Below, piece after piece: positions 54,069-62,819 of a stretch of 64,000 nt of DNA (position 1 is the stretch's first letter; each line of letters starts with the position of its first letter). The stretch is from Stagnihabitans sp038231395. GTDB lineage: Bacteria > Pseudomonadota > Alphaproteobacteria > Rhodobacterales > Rhodobacteraceae. The notes beneath the pieces are model-generated. The model made no database searches. It saw only the letters and a list, made by a program, of their open reading frames with translations, and was not told the DNA's origin. A program made the translations under genes and the position numbers. Location of the stretch: NCBI GenBank assembly GCA_038231395.1, contig JBBRLL010000017.1, positions 14,839 through 78,838 on the forward strand, in the 5' to 3' direction.

Positions 54069-54270
54069 ATTGACTTCGTTAAATGTCAAATGCTTTCTTT
54101 TTCACAGGACCCGTTCGCGCAGTTGCCAGTAGGTGACCTGATTCCAGCCTCGGAAAGCAGCGAAACTGACTTTTCAACTGTCCAGAGCAAACCTCCGGTG
54201 GTCCTGGCCTTGTATTTTGTGAATCGCCTTGGTAAAACGCTAACAATCGCCAGCATTCGAAAACATTCGA
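54069..54270. promoter_or_regulatory. Divergent regulatory region between the DeoR gene and the isomerase operon
   Basis: The 373-nt gap contains TTGAC / GTCAA as a 5-bp inverted repeat (54069-54088) and a direct repeat CATTCGA at 54254-54260 and 54264-54270, exactly 10 bp apart and abutting the ribosome-binding site of the isomerase gene. Ten-bp-spaced direct repeats are a usual shape for DeoR-family operators. The rest of the gap shows no gene. Confidence 0.45.
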
Positions 54271-54281
54271 GGATGAGAGCC

Positions 54282-55748
54282 ATGTCACTTACCATCCACC
54301 GCAAGGTTACTTTGGGTGTCGTCATAGGCTCCCGGGCCTTCTTCAGCCCGGCACCGTGCAAGACGGCGCGAGACGAGGTTCTGGCCCAACTCGCCCGTCT
54401 GGGGGTTGATGCGGTGACGCTACCCTACGAGGCGACGGCCAATGGCGCAGTGCAAAGCATTGCGGATGCTGAGTTATATGCGCGGCATTTCAAAACCCAG
54501 GCCGGCAAACTGGACGGTTTGGTGATCTGCTTGCCCAACTTTGGCGATGAAATAGCGATTGCCGAACTGGTCAACCGCGCAAAGCTGGACGTGCCGATCC
54601 TGCTGCAAGCCAGCAACGACGAGGTTGACAAGGTTTCCATCAACCAACGCCGCGATGCATTTTGCGGCAAGATCAGCGTGACCAACAACTTCTGGCAATA
54701 TGGCGTGAAGTTCACTGAAACGACCCAACATACGTACGACACTGGCGGCGCGGAGTTTGGTGCGGATCTGGAGCGGTTTGCCCGGCTGTGCCGCACGGTG
54801 CGCGGCCTGCGTGGCGCACGGCTGGGAGCGATCGGGGCGCGGACCGGGGCGTTCCAGACCATGCGCTATTCCGAAAAGCTGTTGCAGGCCTCGGGCATTA
54901 CCGTGGTGACCGTCGATCTTTCCGAAATGATGGGCGCGGCCGGGGCGATCAGGGATGACGAGCCTGACCTTTTGGCCAAGATGGAGAAGATCAAGGCCTA
55001 CGGCACCATTCCGGCCCATATCCAGCCGGGACAAATCCTGAAACAGGCGAAGTGGACGCTGGCTGTCAACCGCTGGATCGAGGCGAATGAATGTGACGCC
55101 TCGGCCATTCAGTGCTGGCGGTCGTTGCAGGACAATTTCGGCTGTGCCACCTGCGTCACCATGTCGATGATGGGCGAAGAGCTGATGCCCTCGGCCTGTG
55201 AGGTGGACATCATGGGTGGCTTGTCGATGTATGCGCTGGCTTTGGCCTCGGGCGCGCCACCGGCGATCCTTGACTGGAACAACAACTACGGCCACGAGAA
55301 AGACCTGTGCGTCTGCACGCATTGCGGCAACTTTCCCAAAAGCTTCATCGGCAGCACGCCGGAGATTTCCGAACTGGATGTGCTGGGCGAAGTCATCGGG
55401 CGATCAAAGTGTTTCGGGGCGGTCAAGGGCAAGGTGAAGGCCGGGCCGATGACCTATTTCCGGCTGTCGTCGGATGACAGTGCGGGCACGCTGAAGTGCT
55501 ATCTGGGCGAGGGCGAGTTTACCGACCATCCGTTCGGTATGGACGGCGGCATTGCGGTGACCAAGGTCACTGACCTGCGCCGCCTGTTGCGCTTTGTGAC
55601 GCAAAACGGGTTTGAACATCACGTGGCCATGGTGCGCGGCCATCATGCGGATGTCGTGAACGAGGCGGTGACCCGCTATCTCGGCTGGCCAATCTACCAC
55701 CACGGCGGTGAAGTTGAACCGCAGCTTTTTCACCCGCACCGCTTTTGA
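54282..55748 (+). CDS. L-fucose/L-arabinose isomerase family protein
   Basis: A 488-aa aldose-ketose isomerase related to L-fucose isomerase. Candidate metal ligands: Glu in SACEVDIMGG, Asp in PAILDWNNNYGHEKD and His in VRGHHADVVNEAVTRY, the usual Glu-Asp-His set. It is shorter than E. coli FucI (591 aa) and contains an unusual Cys-rich insert LCVCTHCGNF plus CATC. ATG 54282 has GAGG 9 nt upstream; the frame is open back to 53907 without similarity. It heads an operon with transketolase halves and a kinase; the real substrate may be a pentose, tetrose or branched sugar rather than fucose. Confidence 0.85.
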   Translation: MSLTIHRKVTLGVVIGSRAFFSPAPCKTARDEVLAQLARLGVDAVTLPYEATANGAVQSIADAELYARHFKTQAGKLDGLVICLPNFGDEIAIAELVNRAKLDVPILLQASNDEVDKVSINQRRDAFCGKISVTNNFWQYGVKFTETTQHTYDTGGAEFGADLERFARLCRTVRGLRGARLGAIGARTGAFQTMRYSEKLLQASGITVVTVDLSEMMGAAGAIRDDEPDLLAKMEKIKAYGTIPAHIQPGQILKQAKWTLAVNRWIEANECDASAIQCWRSLQDNFGCATCVTMSMMGEELMPSACEVDIMGGLSMYALALASGAPPAILDWNNNYGHEKDLCVCTHCGNFPKSFIGSTPEISELDVLGEVIGRSKCFGAVKGKVKAGPMTYFRLSSDDSAGTLKCYLGEGEFTDHPFGMDGGIAVTKVTDLRRLLRFVTQNGFEHHVAMVRGHHADVVNEAVTRYLGWPIYHHGGEVEPQLFHPHRF

Positions 55749-55751
55749 GGC

Positions 55752-56594
55752 ATGATGACTGCGAACCGCTCACATATGACAAATGACACCGTGACCCTGA
55801 TCCGGCAAAAGGCGCTTTGGATGCGCAGGCGCGCGTTTCAGATGGTTTACGAGGCGCAACTGGGCCATCCGGGTGGCGATTTCTCGGCCATCGACATCAT
55901 GGCAACGCTGTATTTCGGCATCCTGCGCTTTGACCCCAAACAACCCGATCTGCCAACCCGCGACCGGTTCATCATGTCCAAGGGCCATGCGACCGGCGCG
56001 CTTTATACAGCATTGAGTGCGGCGGGCTATTTTCCGGAAAGCTGGCTCGCAACTTACATGCAGGCGAAATCAAAGCTGAACGGCCATCCCAACCGCAATT
56101 ATCTGCCGGGGATCGAGACCAACACCGGGCCCCTGGGCCATGGCATGCCGGTGGCTTTGGGTATTGCGATTGCCGGGCAGATCACCGGGCGCGATTACCG
56201 AACATTCGTTCTGACAGGAGATGGCGAGTTGCAAGAGGGCTCCAACTGGGAAGCGGCAATGACCGCTGGCCACCGCAAGCTGGAGAATTTTACCCTGATC
56301 GTCGACCGCAACCGTTTGCAACAAGGCGCGGGCACCGAAGACACCAACGGCCTTGATCCGCTGGATGACAAATTCCGGGCGTTTGGCTGGCAGGTAGAGA
56401 TGGTCGATGGTCATGATCCGCAGGCGCTGCTCGCAGTTCTGGGCGCCTCTGCCAAAGGGCGGTGCAAACCGCTGGCGGTGATTGCCAATACGGTGAAGGG
56501 CAAAGGCGTTTCCTTTATGGAAAACAAGGCGAATTGGCATCATGGCGTGCCCAATGCCGCGCAATTCGCGCAAGCGATGGAGGAGTTGATCTGA
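55752..56594 (+). CDS. transketolase, N-terminal (thiamine-diphosphate) subunit
   Basis: A 280-aa half-transketolase with the ThDP fold: QLGHPGGDFSAIDIMATLYF, SKGHATGALYTAL, and the ThDP/metal motif GDGELQEGSNWEA ending in VDRN. The first ATG (55752) lies close behind GAGG; ATG 55755 or 55776 are alternatives. Its stop overlaps the start of the C-terminal subunit by 1 nt (TGATG). Split transketolases often act on unusual sugar phosphates. Confidence 0.93.
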   Translation: MMTANRSHMTNDTVTLIRQKALWMRRRAFQMVYEAQLGHPGGDFSAIDIMATLYFGILRFDPKQPDLPTRDRFIMSKGHATGALYTALSAAGYFPESWLATYMQAKSKLNGHPNRNYLPGIETNTGPLGHGMPVALGIAIAGQITGRDYRTFVLTGDGELQEGSNWEAAMTAGHRKLENFTLIVDRNRLQQGAGTEDTNGLDPLDDKFRAFGWQVEMVDGHDPQALLAVLGASAKGRCKPLAVIANTVKGKGVSFMENKANWHHGVPNAAQFAQAMEELI

Positions 56595-57595
56595 TGGCGC
56601 ATGCAGCCGCACAAGCCGCAGGTTTCACCGATTGCCGGGAAGCCTGGGTCGCGACTTTGGAAGCATTGGCCGCTGCCGATCCGCGCATCTGCGTTGTGGT
56701 CAATGACTCCGTCGGGTCCTCCAAGCTGAACAGCTTTCAGAAACGTTTCCCCGACCGCGTGATCAATGTCGGCATTGCCGAACAGTGCATGGTCGGCGTC
56801 GGTGCTGGTCTGGCCAATGGCGGGCAAATCCCCTTTGTCTCGGCGGCGTCCTGCTTTTTGACCAGTCGTTCCTTGGAGCAGGTGAAGGCCGACATCGCCT
56901 ATGCTGGGTTCAACGTGAAGCTGGTCGGTCAATCTTCTGGCGTGGCTTACGGCGAACTGGGGCCGACGCACCATTCGATTGAGGATTTCGCGTGGTTGCG
57001 GGTGTTGAACGCCATCACCGTCGTAGCGCCCGCCGACGCGTGGGAGACGGCGGAAGCGGTGAAATGGGCCGCAGCCCATGACGGTCCGGTTTATCTGCGG
57101 CTGAGCCGGATGCCGGTGCCCGATCTGGACCTGCCCAATCGGGTGTTTCGGGCTGGCAAGGCTGAACTGGTGCGGCACGGCGACCACGTCACAATCATCG
57201 CTTGCGGGACCACGGTGCATCTGGCGGCCGCTTCTGCCGATCTGCTGGCTGTCGAAGGCGTGTCGGCGCGGGTGCTGAACATGGCAACGATCAATCCACT
57301 GGATGACGCGGCCGTGCTGCTGGCCGCAAGTGAAACCGGCGCGATTGTCACGGTGGAAGAAGCTTCCGTGCGCGGCGGCCTTGGCGGGGCGGTGGCAGAA
57401 CTGACCTCGGCGAACATGCCGGTCCCGGTGGAGCGGGTGGGATTTCCCGGCTTTGTGCCAACCGGTTCGGTCGGATGGCTGTTCCAGGAATATGGGTTGA
57501 GCGCGGAGGGCATCGCTGCTGCGGCCCGGCGATCTATCGGGCGGGCGTTGGAGTGGTCCGGCGACCGATCTGGCAGACGGGGCGCAGCAAGATGA
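56594..57595 (+). CDS. transketolase, C-terminal (pyrimidine-binding) subunit
   Basis: A 333-aa partner of the previous gene with the pyrimidine domain (Glu in FINVGIAEQCMVGVGAG-like context: VINVGIAEQCMVG; FVSAASCFLTSR) and the C-terminal transketolase domain (VRGGLGGAVAEL). ATG 56594 is set by the TGATG overlap with the first subunit. The FGGY kinase follows with a 4-nt overlap. Confidence 0.93.
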   Translation: MAHAAAQAAGFTDCREAWVATLEALAAADPRICVVVNDSVGSSKLNSFQKRFPDRVINVGIAEQCMVGVGAGLANGGQIPFVSAASCFLTSRSLEQVKADIAYAGFNVKLVGQSSGVAYGELGPTHHSIEDFAWLRVLNAITVVAPADAWETAEAVKWAAAHDGPVYLRLSRMPVPDLDLPNRVFRAGKAELVRHGDHVTIIACGTTVHLAAASADLLAVEGVSARVLNMATINPLDDAAVLLAASETGAIVTVEEASVRGGLGGAVAELTSANMPVPVERVGFPGFVPTGSVGWLFQEYGLSAEGIAAAARRSIGRALEWSGDRSGRRGAAR

Positions 57596-59037
57596 ACGTT
57601 CTGGCGATTGATCAGGGCACGACGAACACCAAAGCCGTGCTGATCTCTCCCGCTGGGCAAGTGCTGGCGCGGGCCTCGGTGCCCTTGACCACGCACTATC
57701 CGCAGCCGAGCTGGGCCGAACAATCGGCGCAAGCGATCTGGGAAAGTGTGCAGACCGTCCTTGGTACGATTGTGGCGACCGGGCTGCCGGTGGCGGCTTT
57801 GGCCATAGCCAACCAGCGTGAGACTTTGGTGGTCTGGGACGCCGAAACCAGTCAGCCGATCTGCCCGGCGATCATCTGGCAATGCCGCCGCACACGTGAG
57901 GATTGCGCCGCCCTGATCGCCGCAGGTCATGGCCCCGCGGTTCTGGCGGCGACAGGTCTGGGGATCAACCCACTGTTTGCGGCCTCAAAACTGGGCTGGG
58001 TGATGCGCCAAGTGCCGCAAGCCAAGGTTCTGGCTGGGCTGGGGCGGCTGCGTGCGGGCACGGTGGACAGCTGGCTCTTGTGGCAATTGACCGGCGGGAA
58101 GTCCTTCGCCACCGACCATTCCAACGCCTCAAGGACGCAGGTGTTTGACACCGGCACCTTGCGTTTCAGCCCGGAACTCTGTGCGGTCTTTGGCGTGCCG
58201 CCCGGGGTTCTGGCCGCGCCGATGCCCTCGGATTCGCACTTTGGCGAGACGGCTGCCGGGGTTTGCGCGTTGTCCGCCGGCGTGCCGATCCGTGCGATGA
58301 TGGGTGACAGTCACGCCGCCCTGTTTGGCCATGGTGTAAGAACGCCGGGGGCCGTGAAGGCGACCTTCGGGACAGGGTCCTCGCTGATGGTGCTGACACC
58401 GGGCCGGGTGAGTTCAGGCAACGGGCTTTCGGGCACGATCGCCTGGACTGACGCCAATGGCACCGCCTACGCGCTGGAGGGCAATATCACCGTCTCCGCG
58501 CAGGCTGCAGCTTTCATGGCCGGGGTGATGGGGCTGGCGGATGCCAGCGACCTGTCCGATCTGGCGCAAAGCGTGGCCGGGTCGCAGGGCGTGGTGTTTG
58601 TGCCAGCGCTGGCCGGACTTGGCGCCCCACATTGGGACGACCTTGCCACGGGCACAATCACCGGCATGACGCACGGCACCACCCGCGCCCATCTGGCCTT
58701 TGCCACGTTCGAGGCCATCGCCCACCAGATCACCGACGTCTATGACGCGATGGCGCGGGATGTCGGCCACGCGCTTGCCGGGCTGATGGCTGATGGCGGG
58801 GCGTCAGGCAATGGCTTTTTGATGCAGATCCAGGCCGACCTGCTTGGCGCTTCGGTCCATGCGGCACAGGTCGAAGAAATGGGCACCCTAGGGGTCGCGG
58901 CAATGGCCTTTGCAACCATCGGCCATCAGATGCCCCTGCCAAAACCTTCCGTCAGATTTGAGCCGAAAATGACGTCTGCTGCACGCAAGATTTCGCGAGA
59001 GCAATGGTCCGCGGCCCTTGGCAAGTCGCGTCGTTAA
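57592..59037 (+). CDS. FGGY-family carbohydrate kinase
   Basis: A 481-aa ketose/polyol kinase: N-terminal phosphate motif LAIDQGTTNTKAVLI, then AIIWQCRRT, the C-terminal ATP site FGTGSSLMVL and GLGAPHWDD, and MADGGASGNGFLMQ with the catalytic-site region. It looks closest to glycerol/xylulose/ribulose kinases by pattern but is not assignable. Coupled to the transketolase halves (ATGA overlap), which suggests that it makes the sugar phosphate used by them, as the D-apulose kinase does for apulose-4-phosphate transketolase. Confidence 0.9.
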   Translation: MNVLAIDQGTTNTKAVLISPAGQVLARASVPLTTHYPQPSWAEQSAQAIWESVQTVLGTIVATGLPVAALAIANQRETLVVWDAETSQPICPAIIWQCRRTREDCAALIAAGHGPAVLAATGLGINPLFAASKLGWVMRQVPQAKVLAGLGRLRAGTVDSWLLWQLTGGKSFATDHSNASRTQVFDTGTLRFSPELCAVFGVPPGVLAAPMPSDSHFGETAAGVCALSAGVPIRAMMGDSHAALFGHGVRTPGAVKATFGTGSSLMVLTPGRVSSGNGLSGTIAWTDANGTAYALEGNITVSAQAAAFMAGVMGLADASDLSDLAQSVAGSQGVVFVPALAGLGAPHWDDLATGTITGMTHGTTRAHLAFATFEAIAHQITDVYDAMARDVGHALAGLMADGGASGNGFLMQIQADLLGASVHAAQVEEMGTLGVAAMAFATIGHQMPLPKPSVRFEPKMTSAARKISREQWSAALGKSRR

Positions 59038-60139
59038 ACTGGACCTGACACGGTTTGGCGCAGCTCCCACACTTGAATATTTTGCCGCAAACGATGCAAT
59101 CCGTTGGCCAAATCAGGGCCTTGGCATTTCGGACGGATGTGGTGCGGACCGTGGCAAAGGCGCAGGATCTGGCACCGAAGCGGAGGATCAATTCCCCGAC
59201 GCAAGTCCGATGCCGTCCACACGGTCATGGTCGCTGCGGACGCGCTGGACCGAGACTTCAACGCGCTTGCGCGACACCAGACATGCGCCATTCGCATCCC
59301 TTATTTCTGGACATGTAAGATATGCGACGAACCAGACACAATCCCCGCGACTGACTTGACGCTCACTTCACGTCTGACTTTGCTGAAAGTCCTGGAGTTG
59401 ATCTTGCGGCCTGCGCGGCCAGCTTTTCCAGCTTGATCGTCATACCAAACTGCGTCCGCGCGATGGTCGCTTCGGGTCCGGCGATGTGCCGATGACGATG
59501 CCCGGCCGATTGAACAAATGACGTGCGGCATTCATGCCAAGAACGCCGACCGTCCGCCTCGGCGGAAAAGTCTCTTGGTTCCAGCAGATGCAAGCGCGCC
59601 GTGGCCATTCCCCCGATAGCACTGCGCGGTTGCCGGATCGTGGTCCGGAATGCCAACCTTGTTGAACTGCCACCTTGGACGGTCGATAAAAGCTACAACC
59701 ATTGCACACATTTCGGGTTTCGCGGCGTGGGACTGGATTGAGAGGACCATCAGGGCCACATCAGAACCGACGTGGTCCGGGATTGAGATGCCGTCGGTTG
59801 ACCGTCCACTTTTGGGCAACGGACAGAGCGGGCGTTGACGAGAGTGGACACGCTTGGGCGCGTTCGCATGGCCCTTCCTGCGCGGCGCTGGCCATCGAAA
59901 AAGATCACTTGTGCCATGCACGGAACCCCCTCCGGATGCCCTGAATTGACGTTTGCACGGCAAACCGAACTTGGCCCTCCAAGCATGCCGATTGACAGGC
60001 TTTGTCCTTTCAGTGGAACCTGCATCACATTCTGGATCAGACGGGAAGGACAGTTCCGAATGAATGGGCCTCGGCAAAAGCCAACGGGTGAGCCCGGTAG
60101 ACCGTTCCCGACGTTCAAGGCAAATCCCAAGGCGCTGCC
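59038..60139. other. 1.1-kb stretch without a recognisable gene
   Basis: Several open frames cross this stretch on both strands, the longest on the minus strand between 59532 and 60505, but none has a ribosome-binding site, a family motif, or typical codon use for this chromosome, and the minus-strand frames overlap each other. Inferred to be decayed coding sequence between the kinase and SDR genes; its original content is not identified. Confidence 0.5.
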
Positions 60140-60910
60140 ATGAACCTGGGACTTTCCGACAAGGTGATCCTGGTGACCGGAGCTGCCAGCGGCATTGGGT
60201 TGGCGGTGGCACGCCTTGCGGCAGCGGAAGATGTGGGCGCGCTGGTTCTGACTGACCGGGATGCCACTGGATGCGAAAAGGCCGCTGCGGAACTGGGACA
60301 ATGCGCATCGTTCGTGGTGGCCGATCTGTCCGACGCCGCGGCCCCGGCAGCAATCGCTCGCGCTGCAAAAGACCGCCTTGGCCGCATCGACGGGCTGGTC
60401 AACGCGGCGGGGCTGACCACCCGTGCCTCGGTCCTGACGGGTACGCCTGCGATCTGGGATCAGCTTTTCGCCGTCAACGCCCGCGCCGCATTCTTCCTCA
60501 TGCAAGAGGCGGTGGCCGACATGACAGCACGGCGCGCCGCCGGATCAATCGTCAACATCCTGTCGATGAACGCCCACTGTGGCACGCCGGAGCTTGCGAT
60601 CTATTCCGCAACCAAAGGCGCTATGGCGACGCTGACCCGCAACGCCGCACGTGCCCATATGGCTGACCGCATCCGCGTCAACGCCATCAATCTTGGTTGG
60701 ATCGGCACTCCCGCCGAACATCACATGCAATCCGTGGTTCTCGGCCGTGGCCCCGGTTGGCTCGCCGAGGAAGAGGCCGCCATGCCGCTGGGGCGGCTTG
60801 TTACCGCCGATGAGGCGGCCCGGCTGGCCGTGTTCCTGTTGGGGGACGCCTCTGTCCCGATGAGCGGGTCTATCGTGGATTTCGAACAGAAAGTCGCTGG
60901 CACCCTTTGA
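60140..60910 (+). CDS. short-chain dehydrogenase/reductase (SDR)
   Basis: A 256-aa NAD(P)-dependent oxidoreductase with TGAASGIG at the N-terminus, the NAAG-type motif (LVNAAGL), and the catalytic YSATKGAM; the usual active-site Ser falls in NILSMNAHC. Substrate unknown, probably a sugar or polyol given the neighbours. The C-terminus lacks the common DGG motif (SGSIVDFEQ instead). Confidence 0.88.
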   Translation: MNLGLSDKVILVTGAASGIGLAVARLAAAEDVGALVLTDRDATGCEKAAAELGQCASFVVADLSDAAAPAAIARAAKDRLGRIDGLVNAAGLTTRASVLTGTPAIWDQLFAVNARAAFFLMQEAVADMTARRAAGSIVNILSMNAHCGTPELAIYSATKGAMATLTRNAARAHMADRIRVNAINLGWIGTPAEHHMQSVVLGRGPGWLAEEEAAMPLGRLVTADEAARLAVFLLGDASVPMSGSIVDFEQKVAGTL

Positions 60911-60937
60911 GGGCCCAACAGGCGGAAGGAACAGGGC

Positions 60938-61441
60938 TTGACGGACCTTCCCCCCAAACCTGGACTAGCCCCGCTTGACTATGAAAGGCTGCGGACCGAA
61001 TTGATTGCGCGGGCTGGCACCCTGTCACGGCGGCTGGCTCAGGTGGCACAGTTCTTCCTGAACCATCCGGAAGAGGTCGCGATCCGCACCCTTGTCCGGC
61101 TGGCTGATCATCTGATCGACACCATCGGGGCCATGCGGGCCGAGCAGGCCTTTGTCATCGGCCCGAGGGATGTTTTGCTGGTCAAGACCTTCGACGACTA
61201 CAGAACCGAAACTGTTGAGGTCGCCCGTCTGGCCGCACGCGCCGGGCGAATGGTGCTGGCGATCACCGACAATGAGCTTAGCCCGATGGCCGGTCTCTCC
61301 ACGCACGTGCTTTACGTGAACGAGGCGCGACTGGGCCATTTCCGCAGTCAGGTGCCCGCCATGGTGGTGTGCCAGACAATCATCGTCAGCTTGGGGCGGC
61401 GCTTTGGCACGTCACGGAAAGCGAATATTCAAAACCGCTGA
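60938..61441 (+). pseudogene. RpiR/MurR-type regulator with internal deletion
   Basis: The 167-aa frame joins the start of an RpiR helix-turn-helix (LSRRLAQVAQFFLNHPEEVAIRTLV) directly to the later part of an SIS sugar-phosphate domain (RDVLLVKTFDDYRTETVEVA...). A normal family member is about 280 aa; the recognition helix and roughly the first third of the SIS domain are missing. Because the deletion is in frame, a protein could be made but it cannot bind DNA in the usual way. Translation would start at TTG 60938 after AAGGA. Confidence 0.75.
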
Positions 61442-61555
61442 ATTGAAAATTTTATTGCGCCGAATCGCGGATGGGCCAAAGATCAGGATCGGTTCAAGGT
61501 CGCCGGGCACACCATCGACCCTGGGACGGCGACCGGACGTAGGGAGAAGCCCAGA

Positions 61556-62281
61556 ATGTCAGCCAGCCTCTTTGACTTTACTGGCGTGCAAGTTCTGGTA
61601 ATCGGTGCCAGCCGTGCCGGGATTGGGGCCGCGATTGCGCGGGCTTTTCAGGCGGCGGGGGCCTTGGTGCACATCACGGGGGCCGAGCCGGAACCGGCCG
61701 AAGAGGACCGCCACCGCTTTTCCTATACTCAGTTGGACGTGACCAATCTGGCTGCGGTGCGCGCCCTGTCGGCACAGACAGCCACCCTGGACATTCTGGT
61801 CAACTGCGCGGCCATCACCTCTCGCGGCGCGGAAATGGAGCCGTCGTTTTTCGAACATGTGATCAACGTCAACCTGCACGGCACGTTTCGGACGGCAGAG
61901 GCGTTTCATCCACAACTGAAAGCGCAGAAGGGCAGCCTGATCAACATCGCCTCGATGTATGCCAGTTTTGGCAGCCCGAAGAACCCAGCCTATGGAGCCA
62001 GCAAGGCGGCGGTGACACAACTGACCAAATCGCTGGCCATCGCCTGGGCTGACGATGGCATAAGGGTGAACGCGGTGGCACCTGGCTTCATCGTGACGAT
62101 GCAATCAGCGCGCAGCCGCACCGATCCGGCCCATGTGGCCGCTGTCAATCTGCGTACGCCGATGGGTCGCTGGGGCCAGCCTGAGGATATCGCAGGCCCT
62201 GTCCTGTTCCTCGCCTCGCCTGCCGCAGGCTTCATGACCGGAACCTGCCTTGCAATTGACGGCGGGTATTCGATTGCGTGA
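61556..62281 (+). CDS. short-chain dehydrogenase/reductase (SDR)
   Basis: A 241-aa oxidoreductase with nucleotide motif GASRAGIG (an unusual extra residue against TGxxxGIG), LVNCAAI for NNAG, catalytic Ser in NIASMYASFG and YGASKAAVTQL, and the C-terminal GTCLAIDGGYSIA. Intact. Carries the typical DGG end that binds NAD(P) dimers. Sits between the truncated regulator and the broken Gfo/Idh gene, so it may be the last working oxidoreductase of the locus. Confidence 0.9.
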   Translation: MSASLFDFTGVQVLVIGASRAGIGAAIARAFQAAGALVHITGAEPEPAEEDRHRFSYTQLDVTNLAAVRALSAQTATLDILVNCAAITSRGAEMEPSFFEHVINVNLHGTFRTAEAFHPQLKAQKGSLINIASMYASFGSPKNPAYGASKAAVTQLTKSLAIAWADDGIRVNAVAPGFIVTMQSARSRTDPAHVAAVNLRTPMGRWGQPEDIAGPVLFLASPAAGFMTGTCLAIDGGYSIA

Positions 62282-62308
62282 CCCCTGCCACTTGAGCGAG
62301 GGCCGCAC

Positions 62309-62800
62309 GTGACCGATTTCACCCGCATCGGGGCTGCCGTCATCGGCACAGGTTTTATCGGCACGGTGCATGTCGAGGCGCTGCGCCGGATGGGCGTGCC
62401 GGTGGCAGAGGTTCTGGGCTCTGGTGCCACGCGGGGGCAGAGAGGGGGGCAGAGCGGGGGGCGGCTTTGGGTGTGGCGCGAGCCTATGCCAGTCTTGACG
62501 ATCTTCTGGGCGGTTCTGCCGTGAAGGTGGTGCATGTGACGTCGCCCAACGTGGCACACCACGATCAGGTCAAGCAAATCCTTGCGGCGGGTCGACATGT
62601 GATCTGCCAAAGGCCGCTCGCCTGCCCGGCGGTCACGTCGAAGGCTTTGCCGACACGTTCCGCGCCCTTTTCGCACAAGTCTACGCGGTCGTGGCCAATG
62701 GCTTCGCGCAGCCGATGCCACCAATGCCAACTTTGAAGACGGCCGCTTCGAGATGCTGTTCTGCCACGCCGTGCTGACCAGCGCCCGTGACGGGCGTTGA
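62309..62800 (+). pseudogene. Gfo/Idh/MocA-type sugar dehydrogenase, broken
   Basis: The beginning reads TRIGAAVIGTGFIGTVHVEAL (Rossmann start), then a G-rich repeat at 62433-62462 shifts the frame, after which VARAYASLDDLL and VHVTSPNVAHHDQVKQILAAG continue in another frame. A third frame supplies GFADTFRALFAQVYAVV and then DGRFEMLFCHAVLTSARDGR. About 490 nt remain against about 1.1 kb in an intact gene, with the central catalytic domain lost. Confidence 0.85.
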
Positions 62801-62819
62801 GTCGAGATTGGGGGATAAG

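Noticed and set aside
59532..60505. Two overlapping minus-strand frames as real genes or a transposase
   Set aside because: No transposase motif (DDE, HTH), no terminal inverted repeats, no ribosome-binding site; kept only as an unidentified stretch.
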